Shown piece by piece: positions 51,665 to 59,608 of a stretch of 64,000 nt of DNA. Every line of letters begins with the position of its first letter. Within the stretch, counting starts at the first letter, position 1. Source of the DNA: Fidelibacterota bacterium. Lineage in GTDB: Bacteria; Pseudomonadota; Alphaproteobacteria; Rhodospirillales; Rhodospirillaceae. The notes below the pieces were generated by a model. It did no database searches. It was given only the letters and a program-made list of their open reading frames with translations, and was not told the origin of the DNA. Where the stretch lies: assembly GCA_947475895.1 (NCBI GenBank), contig CANJMF010000009.1, positions 1 to 64,000 of the forward strand, written 5' to 3'. Both the position numbers and the translations under genes were made by a program.

Positions 51665-53971
51665 CTACTTCCCCACCATCTGCGCGTCGATCACGGCGAG
51701 TGCAGCCAGGTTCACCAGGCCGCGCGCGGTTACCGATGGCGTGGTGACGTGAGCGGGTTTGGCGATGCCGAGGAGGATCGGGCCGACATGCAGCGCGTGC
51801 GCCAATGAGCGTACGAGGTTGAAGGCGATGTTGGCGGCTTCCAGTGTGGGCATGATCAGCAGGTTCGCCTCACCTTTGAGGCGCGAGCTGGGGAAGAGTT
51901 TTGTGCGCAGTGTTTCGTCGAGCGCCACGTCGACTTGCATTTCGCCTTCCACTTCCAGGTCGGGATGGGATTCCATCAGGAGCTTGAGGGCTTTGCGCAT
52001 TTTGCGCGACGACGCGGTGTTGCGCGCACCGAAGTTGCTTGATGCGACGAGTGCCACTTTCGGATTGATTCCGAAATCGCGCACTTTGGCCGCCGCGCGC
52101 GCGGTGACGTCGGCGATATCCTCGGCGTCGGGGTCTTCGCTGACGAAGGTGTCGGCGATGAACACAGGGCCCTGATCGAGCACCAGCAAACTCATGGCGG
52201 CCGTGCGGTGGACGCCTTTGGCGAGACCCAGCACGTTTGCGAGGTAGCTCAGATGCCATTGATATTCGCCGTAGGTGCCGCAGATCACGGCATCGGCCTC
52301 GCCGCGCGCGACCATGATGGCGGCGATGACGGTAGAGTTGGTGCGCACCACGGTTTTGGCGGTGTCGGGCGAGACGCCTTTGCGCTCCATGAGCGCGTGA
52401 TAGAACGTCCAGTATTCTTTGTAGCGCACGTCCTCTTCGGGGTTCACCACCTCGAAGTCTTTGGTGGGGATAAGCGCCAAGCCCAGTTTGCGCGCGCGAT
52501 GGGCGATCACAAGGGGGCGACCCACGAGGATGGGTTTGGCGATGCCTTCATCGAGGAGCGCTTTCACGGCAAACAACACGCGTTCGTCTTCGCCTTCGGC
52601 AAAGACAACGCGTTTCGGATTGCGGCGCGCCTGATCGAAGATCGGCTTCATGACGAAGGCCGAGCGGTAGACGAACTGTTGGAGTTTTTCTTTATAGGCT
52701 TCGAGGTCTTTGATGGGACGGGTGGCGACGCCTGAATCCATGGCGGCCTTTGCCACCGCCGGCGCGATTTCAGATACCAAGCGCGGATCGAAGGGTTTGG
52801 GAATCAGATACTCGGGTCCGAACCGCAACTGGTCGCCGCCGTAAGCCGCCGACACAACGTCGCTGGTGGCACCGCGCGCGAGCTTGGCGATGGCGTCGAC
52901 GCAGGCTGCCTTCATGGCGTCGTTGATGGTCGTGGCGCCCACGTCGAGCGCCGCGCGGAAAATATACGGGAAGCACAGAACGTTGTTCACCTGGTTGGGA
53001 TAGTCGCTGCGTCCCGTGGCGATGATGGCATCGGGCGCGGCTGCGCGCGCGAGGTCAGGCATGATCTCAGGCTCGGGGTTGGCGAGGGCCAAGATAAACG
53101 GCCCTTTCGCCATGCTGCGCACCATGTCTTGCGTCATCACTTTGGGCGCGGAGAGGCCGAGGAATACGTCGGCGCCTTTGATGGCGTCTTCCAGCGTGCG
53201 CGCTTTGGTGTCGGAGGCGTATTCGGCCTTTTGGTCCGTCATCTCCTTAGTACGGCCTTTGAACACGACGCCGAACTGATCGCAGAGAATGATGTTTTCG
53301 CGCTTCAAACCAATGTCGAGCAGTTGGTTCAGGCAGGCGATGCCAGCAGCGCCGCCGCCGGTGGAGACGAGTTTCACCTCGCCGATGTTCTTGCCGAGCA
53401 GCATGAGTCCGTTGGTGACGGCGGCCGCGACGACAATGGCCGTGCCGTGCTGATCGTCGTGGAAGACGGGAATCTTCATGCGCGCGCGCAGCTTCGATTC
53501 AACGATGAAGCAGTCGGGCGCTTTGATGTCTTCGAGATTGATGGCGCCGAAGGTGGGCTCCAAGCTCGCGATGATATCGACGAGCTTGTCGGGATCGCGT
53601 TCGTTGATCTCGAGATCGAAGACGTCGATGTTAGCGAACTTTTTGAAAAGGACGGCTTTGCCTTCCATGACCGGCTTGGCCGCTAACGGCCCAATGGGAC
53701 CGAGGCCGAGCACGGCGGTACCGTTGGTGACAACGGCGACAAGGTTGGCGCGGCCCGTGACGGTATCGACTTCGCGCGGGTCTTCGACAATGGCTTCGCA
53801 GGCAGCAGCGACACCCGGCGAGTACGCCAGGGCCAGGTCGCGTTGATTGACGAGCGGCTTGGTGGGAACGACGGCCAATTTTCCGGGCGGATACTGGCGG
53901 TGATATTGCAGGGCGGCTTCTTTTAAATCAGCGCCAGGCACATTGGCCGAGCCGGAATCAGAATCGGGCAT
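51665..53971 (-). CDS. maeB: NADP-dependent malic enzyme with phosphotransacetylase-like domain (MaeB)
   Basis: A 768-residue two-domain protein. Residues 1-430 are the malic enzyme: [74 protein letters not shown] and [11 protein letters not shown]. Residues 445-768 are the phosphotransacetylase-like domain ([40 protein letters not shown]), which in MaeB is regulatory and not a working transacetylase. It turns malate to pyruvate and CO2 and supplies NADPH. GGGGGACGTGG is a good ribosome binding site. It lies 38 bases after the methyltransferase gene, so mutY/methyltransferase/maeB may be one operon. Confidence 0.95.
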   Translation of the reverse strand: MPDSDSGSANVPGADLKEAALQYHRQYPPGKLAVVPTKPLVNQRDLALAYSPGVAAACEAIVEDPREVDTVTGRANLVAVVTNGTAVLGLGPIGPLAAKPVMEGKAVLFKKFANIDVFDLEINERDPDKLVDIIASLEPTFGAINLEDIKAPDCFIVESKLRARMKIPVFHDDQHGTAIVVAAAVTNGLMLLGKNIGEVKLVSTGGGAAGIACLNQLLDIGLKRENIILCDQFGVVFKGRTKEMTDQKAEYASDTKARTLEDAIKGADVFLGLSAPKVMTQDMVRSMAKGPFILALANPEPEIMPDLARAAAPDAIIATGRSDYPNQVNNVLCFPYIFRAALDVGATTINDAMKAACVDAIAKLARGATSDVVSAAYGGDQLRFGPEYLIPKPFDPRLVSEIAPAVAKAAMDSGVATRPIKDLEAYKEKLQQFVYRSAFVMKPIFDQARRNPKRVVFAEGEDERVLFAVKALLDEGIAKPILVGRPLVIAHRARKLGLALIPTKDFEVVNPEEDVRYKEYWTFYHALMERKGVSPDTAKTVVRTNSTVIAAIMVARGEADAVICGTYGEYQWHLSYLANVLGLAKGVHRTAAMSLLVLDQGPVFIADTFVSEDPDAEDIADVTARAAAKVRDFGINPKVALVASSNFGARNTASSRKMRKALKLLMESHPDLEVEGEMQVDVALDETLRTKLFPSSRLKGEANLLIMPTLEAANIAFNLVRSLAHALHVGPILLGIAKPAHVTTPSVTARGLVNLAALAVIDAQMVGK

Positions 53972-54009
53972 CCACGTCCCCCAACGGAAAAAACAAGCCT
54001 AGCACTTTT

Positions 54010-54822
54010 TTAGGGCTTGGAGATGGTCAGCTTCATGAAAGGCGCGAAGGCGCGCAGGCCCGGCGCTGCCGTCAGACGGGTTAATTTCAGGCGATAAGCG
54101 ACCTGCGCCAGGAAGGCCAGCGCACGAAACCGGCGGCGGAAATCGGGATCGGTGAACAGGCGCGCGAACATGCGCTCCATGATGAGATTGTCGAAGGCAA
54201 ACCGGAAACCGGTCGTTTTTAAAAACCGTGTGACCTGGGTGCGCTTGATGAAGTTAAGGCCGTCCCACAGGCCGTGATAGCTGCGGTTACGTTCAAGCGC
54301 GGTGATGGGGCCGTGAAAGAGTTTGCGCGTGATCGCCTTGTTGATGACGATCGGCAGAATGAAATGGGATTCCAGCGGAAAATTATAATTGGGACACAGC
54401 GCTACCGCGACACCGCCGGGTGCGAGCATGGCGTGGGTCTTAATGAGATAGTCGCGCCACGACGCCACATGCTCGATGACATTCACGGAAAAAATCAGGT
54501 CGTAGGCGCGCGGCGGCTGGAACGCTTCGTACGTCGCGCGCGTGATCGTCACGCCCAATTTTTCCGCCAGGCGCTGCTGCGGCCCGTCGGTTTTCGCGAA
54601 GCCGTCGCTGACGGGCTCGATGCCCTCGAAGCTGAGCGCCGGAAAACGTTCGCGCAGTTTGTGCAGGAGTAAGCCGGGCCCGCAGCCGATTTCCAAACAC
54701 GTGAGCGATGTGCGCCCGGCGAAGTTTTGTTCGATGACGCGCGCGATCTCGGGCAGGTAGAAGGCGCTTTCGCCTTCCCACATTTTCAACAGTTCGGCTT
54801 CATCGGCGGCGGTGTCTGTCAT
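54010..54822 (-). CDS. Class I SAM-dependent methyltransferase
   Basis: ATG 54822 overlaps the mutY stop (ATGA), so it is translationally coupled; the frame opens upstream inside mutY. The 270-residue product has the SAM motif LTCLEIGCGPGLLLHKLR, an acidic FEGIEPVS, the FSVNVIEHVASWRDYLIKTH stretch, and MLAPGGVAVALCPNYNFPLE. This is the Ubie/methyltransf-11/12 pattern with a long C-terminal helical part. The substrate is unknown; lipids, quinones or polysaccharide sugars are all possible. It is followed by maeB. Confidence 0.85.
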   Translation of the reverse strand: MTDTAADEAELLKMWEGESAFYLPEIARVIEQNFAGRTSLTCLEIGCGPGLLLHKLRERFPALSFEGIEPVSDGFAKTDGPQQRLAEKLGVTITRATYEAFQPPRAYDLIFSVNVIEHVASWRDYLIKTHAMLAPGGVAVALCPNYNFPLESHFILPIVINKAITRKLFHGPITALERNRSYHGLWDGLNFIKRTQVTRFLKTTGFRFAFDNLIMERMFARLFTDPDFRRRFRALAFLAQVAYRLKLTRLTAAPGLRAFAPFMKLTISKP

Positions 54823-55883
54823 GCGATGTGCTTCATGGCATGTTCGGCCACTTTGCGCATCACGCTGGGAAAGCCCACCTCGCCCATGGCCGTCAGCGGC
54901 GTCCACAAAACATCATCGAAAGCCTTCGCCTGGGCCGGCGTCAGATCGGCCACGCAGGTTTGCAGCGACAAGCGAAAGTGCGTGAACGTGTGTGTGACTT
55001 GCCCGTCGAGTGTGCGCCACTGGGCTTTCACAGGCGCTTCGGCGTGCGCCTCTTGCGGCGACCACGCCTCGGCGCGCCAAGGCGTTGAAGGCACTTCGAC
55101 CATGCCGCCCAGCAGTCCTTTGGACGGGCGGCGGCGCAGGAGCACAGCTCCGTCTTTGCGCACCATCCAGAACGCCACGCCGTAACGCTGGGGCGGTTCG
55201 ACCTTCTTCAATTTGCGCGGCAAAGTTTCAGCGATGCCTTGTGCGCGCGCCGCGCACGCTGTGCTCCAGGGACAAATGACGCAGGCAGGCGACGTGGGCG
55301 TGCAGACCGTGGCACCGAGATCCATGACGGCTTGGGCGTAGTCGCCCGCGCGCTTTTTCGGCGTGAGCGTTGCGGCCCATGCCCGCAACGTCTCTTTGCT
55401 TTTCGGCAGCGGGTCGGTAACCGCGAACAACCGCGCCATGACACGCTCGACATTGCCGTCGAGCACCGTGGCCGGCACGTCGAAGGCAATGGCGGCAATG
55501 GCGGCGGCCGTATAAGGCCCGATGCCCGGCAGCTCTAGAAGTTCGGCTTCGGTATCGGGAAAGCGCCCGGCGTGTTCCGCCGCGATCACCCTGGCGCAAG
55601 CATGAAGATTTCGGGCGCGGGCGTAATAGCCAAGACCGGCCCAGGCGGTCATGACATCCTCGGTCGGCGCGGCGGCCAGGGCGTGCACCGTGGGCCAGCG
55701 GGCCAGGAAACTTTCATAATAGGGCTTTACCGCCGTGACCGTGGTTTGCTGCAGCATGATCTCGCTCAGCCAAACGGCATAGGGATCGGCGGTCACGCCC
55801 GGCAAGGCCCGCCACGGCAGGCGGCGGCGGTGACGGTCGTACCATTTCAGTAATTGCGAAGCTTTTGCAGCGAGTTCCGGCAT
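54819..55883 (-). CDS. mutY: A/G-specific adenine glycosylase (MutY)
   Basis: I take the start at 55883 (354 residues); the frame is open to 55928, giving 15 more. Marks are WYDRHRRRLPWR, the catalytic glutamate region VWLSEIMLQQTTVTAVKPYY, helix-hairpin-helix LPGIGPYTAAAIAAIAFD with the catalytic aspartate shortly after in VLDGNVERV, and an iron-sulfur loop CTPTSPACVICPWSTAC (Cx6Cx2Cx5C). The C-terminal Nudix-like domain (RYGVAFWMVRKDGAVLLRRR) recognises 8-oxoG. It removes adenine paired with 8-oxoguanine. It is divergent from the DUF721 gene, 80 bases away. Confidence 0.95.
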   Translation of the reverse strand: MPELAAKASQLLKWYDRHRRRLPWRALPGVTADPYAVWLSEIMLQQTTVTAVKPYYESFLARWPTVHALAAAPTEDVMTAWAGLGYYARARNLHACARVIAAEHAGRFPDTEAELLELPGIGPYTAAAIAAIAFDVPATVLDGNVERVMARLFAVTDPLPKSKETLRAWAATLTPKKRAGDYAQAVMDLGATVCTPTSPACVICPWSTACAARAQGIAETLPRKLKKVEPPQRYGVAFWMVRKDGAVLLRRRPSKGLLGGMVEVPSTPWRAEAWSPQEAHAEAPVKAQWRTLDGQVTHTFTHFRLSLQTCVADLTPAQAKAFDDVLWTPLTAMGEVGFPSVMRKVAEHAMKHIA

Positions 55884-55964
55884 GGGGCCCTTAACCTGCG
55901 TGGGCTTGTTCCGCCGCGCAAGAGTCACTTGTGGAGCATGACGCGGTGCAGCATGTTAATGGCC

Positions 55965-56465
55965 ATGGCTACGCCTAAACCTATCGATAAAGCGAACCGC
56001 CTCTCGCGGGGTCCGATGACCATCGCCAGCCTGACGCTGCGCTTGACCAAGCCGATCTTGGGCAAACGGGGATTCGTGGGCGCGGACATCCTGGCCCACT
56101 GGTCCGTCATTGTCGGCCCCGAATTGGCGCGCTTCGCCGTGCCCATGGAAGTGCGCTACCCCCGCGGCCGCAATGCGGGTGCCACGCTGGTCTTAAAGGT
56201 CGCCAACGGTTCGGCTGCCACCTTGCTGCAAATGAAAGCGCCGGCCGTGATCGAGCGGGTGAACCGCTTTTTCGGCTATGCCGCCATCGCCCAAATTCAG
56301 TCGATCCAGGGTCCATTGCCGGCGGTGGCCGCACCGATCCCGGAGCCCGTTACCGAGGAACGCCCGGCGACGCTGGCGGACGCGTTGGCAAAACTTGGTA
56401 AAGCCGTGCAACACAAAACCACTTACAGCGTTACGCCTAAGGTTCAATCAGGGGATTCACGATGA
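55965..56465 (+). CDS. DUF721 family protein (DciA-like)
   Basis: A start near 55965 gives 166 residues; several ATGs from 55938 on are possible and none has a clear ribosome binding site. The DUF721 core is KPILGKRGFVGADILAHWSV, then IVGPELARFAVPMEVRYPRG, LVLKVANGSAATLLQMKAPA and VIERVNRFFGYAAIAQIQ, followed by a Pro/Glu-rich tail. DUF721 proteins include DciA, which loads the replicative helicase DnaB in bacteria lacking DnaC. The mutY/DUF721/dsbA/smc order is typical for alphaproteobacteria. Its stop overlaps the next start (ATGA). Confidence 0.8.
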   Translation: MATPKPIDKANRLSRGPMTIASLTLRLTKPILGKRGFVGADILAHWSVIVGPELARFAVPMEVRYPRGRNAGATLVLKVANGSAATLLQMKAPAVIERVNRFFGYAAIAQIQSIQGPLPAVAAPIPEPVTEERPATLADALAKLGKAVQHKTTYSVTPKVQSGDSR

Positions 56466-57331
56466 CAGCGAGACAGTCTTGGGTTGCCGCAACATGTGCG
56501 GCCGCAGCGCTTGTGATGTTAACGCCGGCCGCCCAGGCCCAATCTATCGAACGTGCCGCCACCGGTCTGACAGACACCCTTCAATCGGCCATCGACCTTT
56601 TGCCGGAGGATGTCACCAACATTCGCCTCGGCTTGGGACCGGCCATCTCACCCGCCTACGAAGGCAGCGACGATTATAAGATTCAACCGGTGCCCGTGAT
56701 TTCGCTGCGGTATAAAAACCTGATCGAAGTCGACAACAACGAAATCAAGATCATCGCCTTCAATCACGGCTTTCAAAGCGGCACGCGCTTCGCCGGTGGA
56801 ACCTTGCGCTTCGGTCCTTTGGTCAGCCTCAACTTCGGCCGCTCCGAGGGCGACAGCACCGATCTGGTGGGCATGGGCGATGTGGGAACGAGCTTAGAGC
56901 TTGGCGCCTTCGTCAGCTACACCGTGAACAAAACGCGCGTGCGTGTGCGTGCGCGCCAGGACGTGCTCGGCGGCCACAATGGCGCGACCGTTCAGTTTGA
57001 CGTGGCGCAGACCTTCTACCGCGATGGCCGCTTTGCTTTGAGTGGTTCCGTCTCGAGCATGTTCGCGACCGTGAATTACATGAAGTCGTTCTTCGGCGTG
57101 AACGGCCGCCAAGCAGCTGCGTCGGGCTTGCCGTTCTATCATCCCGGTTCAGGCTTCAAAGACGTGACCGTCGGCACCAACGGCAGCTACGCCTTTAGCG
57201 CCCAGTGGTCGTTGGTGGCGAACGCCTCGTACGAGCGCCTGCTCGGCGACGCAGCCGCGAGCCCCTTGGTCGCCACTCGTGGCTCACGCAACCAGTTCAG
57301 CCTCAGCACCTTCGCCGTCTATACGTTCTAG
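56462..57331 (+). CDS. MipA/OmpV-family outer-membrane protein
   Basis: A 289-residue exported beta-barrel. The signal peptide ends at AAQA-QSIE (about residue 27). Strand pattern NIRLGLGPAISPAYEGSDDY, PVPVISLRYKNL, FRFGP-like LRFGPLVSLNFGRSEGDS and a C-terminal aromatic (FSLSTFAVYTF) match the MipA/OmpV family, whose members are outer-membrane proteins sometimes tied to wall enzymes or antibiotic uptake. It begins inside the DUF721 stop codon, an unusual coupling. It appears inserted in the usual mutY/DUF721/dsbA/smc run. Confidence 0.85.
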   Translation: MTARQSWVAATCAAAALVMLTPAAQAQSIERAATGLTDTLQSAIDLLPEDVTNIRLGLGPAISPAYEGSDDYKIQPVPVISLRYKNLIEVDNNEIKIIAFNHGFQSGTRFAGGTLRFGPLVSLNFGRSEGDSTDLVGMGDVGTSLELGAFVSYTVNKTRVRVRARQDVLGGHNGATVQFDVAQTFYRDGRFALSGSVSSMFATVNYMKSFFGVNGRQAAASGLPFYHPGSGFKDVTVGTNGSYAFSAQWSLVANASYERLLGDAAASPLVATRGSRNQFSLSTFAVYTF

Positions 57332-57428
57332 GCACCTTTGACCGAATAGGACGCCTTGCGGGTTTGTCACCTGCAAAAGCCGGCTGTAGCGGTACAAATA
57401 CGCATCCGAGGGTTGTGGAGGATGCGTG

Positions 57429-58014
57429 ATGCATGTCCGTTTAGCCGCCTTTGTCGCGTGCCTAGTGATGTCTGCGTCGCTGGCAGGAGCCGCAGTACCG
57501 CGAGATCACGGCCGGCAATCCCAACGCCAAAGTGACGGTGATGGAGTTCGCCTCACTCACCTGCTCGCACTGCGCCGAGTTCAATAACAACGACTATCCG
57601 GCGTTTAAGAAGCGCTACATCGATACCGGCAAGATCCAGTTCATTTTTCGCGACGTGCCGACACCGCCGCAAAACCTTGCGGCGGCGGGTGCAGCGATTG
57701 CCCGCTGCGCGCCCGAAGGCCGTGGCCACGCCCTCATCGACATGATGTTCAAGAACCAGAGCGAATGGATGCAAAAGCCCGAGGAGACTTTGCGCTCGTA
57801 CGCGCAGCTTGCCGGCATGAGCAGCGCCGATTTTGACGCGTGCCTGGGCAGTGAAACGGTCCGAAACGAGATGACGGCGGCCATCAACCGCGCCATTACG
57901 GTCTACAAAATCGATCACACGCCGACGTTTTACGTGGACGACACAAAGGTCGAGTACACGAACCTGAAGGCGCTTTCCGAGGTGATCGACGCGCGTCTCG
58001 CGGGGAAGAAATAA
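57429..58014 (+). pseudogene. DsbA-like thioredoxin-fold protein, frameshifted after the signal peptide
   Basis: The ATG at 57429 has GGAGG seven bases upstream and opens a signal peptide (MHVRLAAFVACLVMSASLAG). The mature domain, starting YREITAGNPNAKVTVMEF, is in another frame, so a one-base insertion (or a two-base loss) lies near 57485-57505. The domain has a CSHC active site (CxxC), FIFRDVPTPPQNLAAAGAAI, the cis-proline TPTFYVDD and 160 residues from a GTG at 57532. Unless the shift is a sequencing error, no exported product forms, although an internal start could give a cytosolic protein. The two genes downstream are intact paralogues, so this copy may be redundant and decaying. Confidence 0.75.
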
Positions 58015-58090
58015 GCCCCCGAGTCGCACGGCGGGCCTAAAACGGCAAAAATACCGCCGCTGTTCTTCCTGCGTTCCCACGTCGTTATTT

Positions 58091-58158
58091 TTGAATCCGT
58101 ACAGATTCAATGAGTTGGAACTGCCCACACGTTTTCCACAGGCCCCCTCTGTGGAAAA
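58091..58158. promoter_or_regulatory. Two adjacent inverted repeats, one of DnaA-box type
   Basis: In the 290-base gap between the first two dsbA-like genes, TTGAATC-CGTACA-GATTCAA (58091-58110) is a perfect hairpin. Next TTTTCCACAG (58132-58141) and CTGTGGAAAA (58149-58158) form another perfect one with a seven-base loop. TTTTCCACA fits the DnaA-box consensus TTWTNCACA, so this is two DnaA boxes in opposite orientation. They could equally be a regulator's operator or a transcript-stabilising structure. No other gene is seen in the gap. Confidence 0.4.
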
Positions 58159-58304
58159 CTCGCCTTTTGCATTGGACCCGCCACGGCGCAAACCGGTAAT
58201 AAAAGGCGGCCTCATGGGGTTTTACTTCGCCCTGGAAAGTCCACAAATGGTAGTAAAAATGGGAGCAGCCCCAGCATCTTGGGGCAGCATGGGAGTGCGC
58301 CCGG

Positions 58305-58943
58305 ATGTCCACGTTTAAAGCTGCGTTGTTTGTTGCCGCCTTTGGCTTCGCGCGTTTTTCCGCGATGGCTGCTGACGCGCCGAAGCCGCCCGCAACGCCC
58401 GCGCCCGCTTCGGGTCCGGTCTATCGCGAATTCGTGTCCGGCAATGCCGAAGCGAAAGTGACGATGATCGAGTATGCGTCGCTCACCTGTCCGCACTGCG
58501 CGAAGTTCAATGAAGACGTGATGCCGGACGTGCGCAAGAACTACATCGACACCGGCAAGATCCGTTACGTCTTTCGCGACTATCCGCTGGATGGCCTCGC
58601 CGCCGCCGCCGCCGCCATCGCGCGCTGCGCACCCGGCGAGCGCGGCAAGGCGATGATCGATCTGATGTATAAGCAGCAGAACGTCTGGGCGCGCTCGCCC
58701 AAGCCCATCGAGCCGTTGCGCGGCTACGCGCAGCTGGCGGGCATGAGCGCCGCCGACGTCGACGCGTGCTTGGTGAACAAATCCATCACCGGCAAAATCA
58801 ACGAGGTCATGCAAACGGCTTCGTCGGTTTACAAAGTGGAAGCAACGCCCACGTTCTTTGTGGGCGAGGAAAAGCTGAGCGGCGAGATTGCCTATAAAGA
58901 CCTCGCTAAGATTCTCGACAAACACATTGCAGCGGGGAAATAG
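58305..58943 (+). CDS. DsbA-family thiol:disulfide interchange protein
   Basis: A 212-residue exported thioredoxin-fold protein. Signal peptide MSTFKAALFVAAFGFARFSA then MAA-DAP, a Pro/Ala linker to about residue 37, then YREFVSGNAEAKVTMIEYAS. The active site is LTCPHCAKF (CPHC), and the cis-proline is in VEATPTFFVGEEKL. It is a DsbA-like oxidase/isomerase fold (thioredoxin_4 group) acting in the periplasm. It lies between two paralogues and two bases before the third copy, so it and the next gene are one operon. Such a gene next to smc and DUF721 is typical of alphaproteobacteria. Confidence 0.88.
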   Translation: MSTFKAALFVAAFGFARFSAMAADAPKPPATPAPASGPVYREFVSGNAEAKVTMIEYASLTCPHCAKFNEDVMPDVRKNYIDTGKIRYVFRDYPLDGLAAAAAAIARCAPGERGKAMIDLMYKQQNVWARSPKPIEPLRGYAQLAGMSAADVDACLVNKSITGKINEVMQTASSVYKVEATPTFFVGEEKLSGEIAYKDLAKILDKHIAAGK

Positions 58944-58945
58944 AC

Positions 58946-59548
58946 ATGACGTTCGTTCGTAAGGCCGTAACGCTCCTTGCCATCGCGATGTTTGCCGGCG
59001 CTGCGTTGGCCGCCGACGCGGTCACCTATAAAGAGTTCGTCGAAGGCAGCCCGAAGGCGAAGGTGACGGTTGTCGAGTACGCCTCGCTCACCTGCCCGCA
59101 CTGCGCGCGGTTTTTTCTGAATTCCTATCCGTTGCTCAAGAAGGAATACGTCGATACCGGCAAGGTGAAATTCATCTACCGCGATTTTCCCACCGCGCCC
59201 GAAACGTTGGCGCTGGCCGGCGCCATGCTCGCGCGCTGCGCACCGGGCAAGAACGGCATGAAGGTGATCGAGGCCATCTATAAGGGACAGGATAAGTGGT
59301 ACGAGGATCCTGAAAAGAATTTCCGCCAATACGCGAAGGACAACGGCATCGACGATGCGGCGTTCGATGCGTGTTTGCAGAATAAAGAACTTCAGAACAC
59401 GATCATGACGGGCATCAATAAAGCCGTCACGGACTACCACATCTCGTCGACACCATCGTTCCTCGTGAACGACACGCTGGTGGAAGGCGAAATCTATGCG
59501 CCGTTGAAAGAAGCCATCGACAAGGCTTTGGGCGTCACGAAGTCGTAA
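58946..59548 (+). CDS. DsbA-family thiol:disulfide interchange protein
   Basis: The third tandem copy, 200 residues. Signal peptide MTFVRKAVTLLAIAMFAGAA then LAA-DAV, mature start YKEFVEGSPKAKVTVVEYAS, CPHC active site in LTCPHCARFF, and a cis-proline in ISSTPSFLVNDTL. It begins two bases after the previous stop. Its position immediately before smc is the one usually held by the single dsbA in alphaproteobacteria, so this may be the ancestral copy. The smc gene follows 60 bases later. Confidence 0.88.
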   Translation: MTFVRKAVTLLAIAMFAGAALAADAVTYKEFVEGSPKAKVTVVEYASLTCPHCARFFLNSYPLLKKEYVDTGKVKFIYRDFPTAPETLALAGAMLARCAPGKNGMKVIEAIYKGQDKWYEDPEKNFRQYAKDNGIDDAAFDACLQNKELQNTIMTGINKAVTDYHISSTPSFLVNDTLVEGEIYAPLKEAIDKALGVTKS

Positions 59549-59608
59549 GCGCGGACTTCGCGTTTCTCCGGCGTGGGGCCGGATGTTTGTTTTTGAGGGG
59601 ATGTTTCG

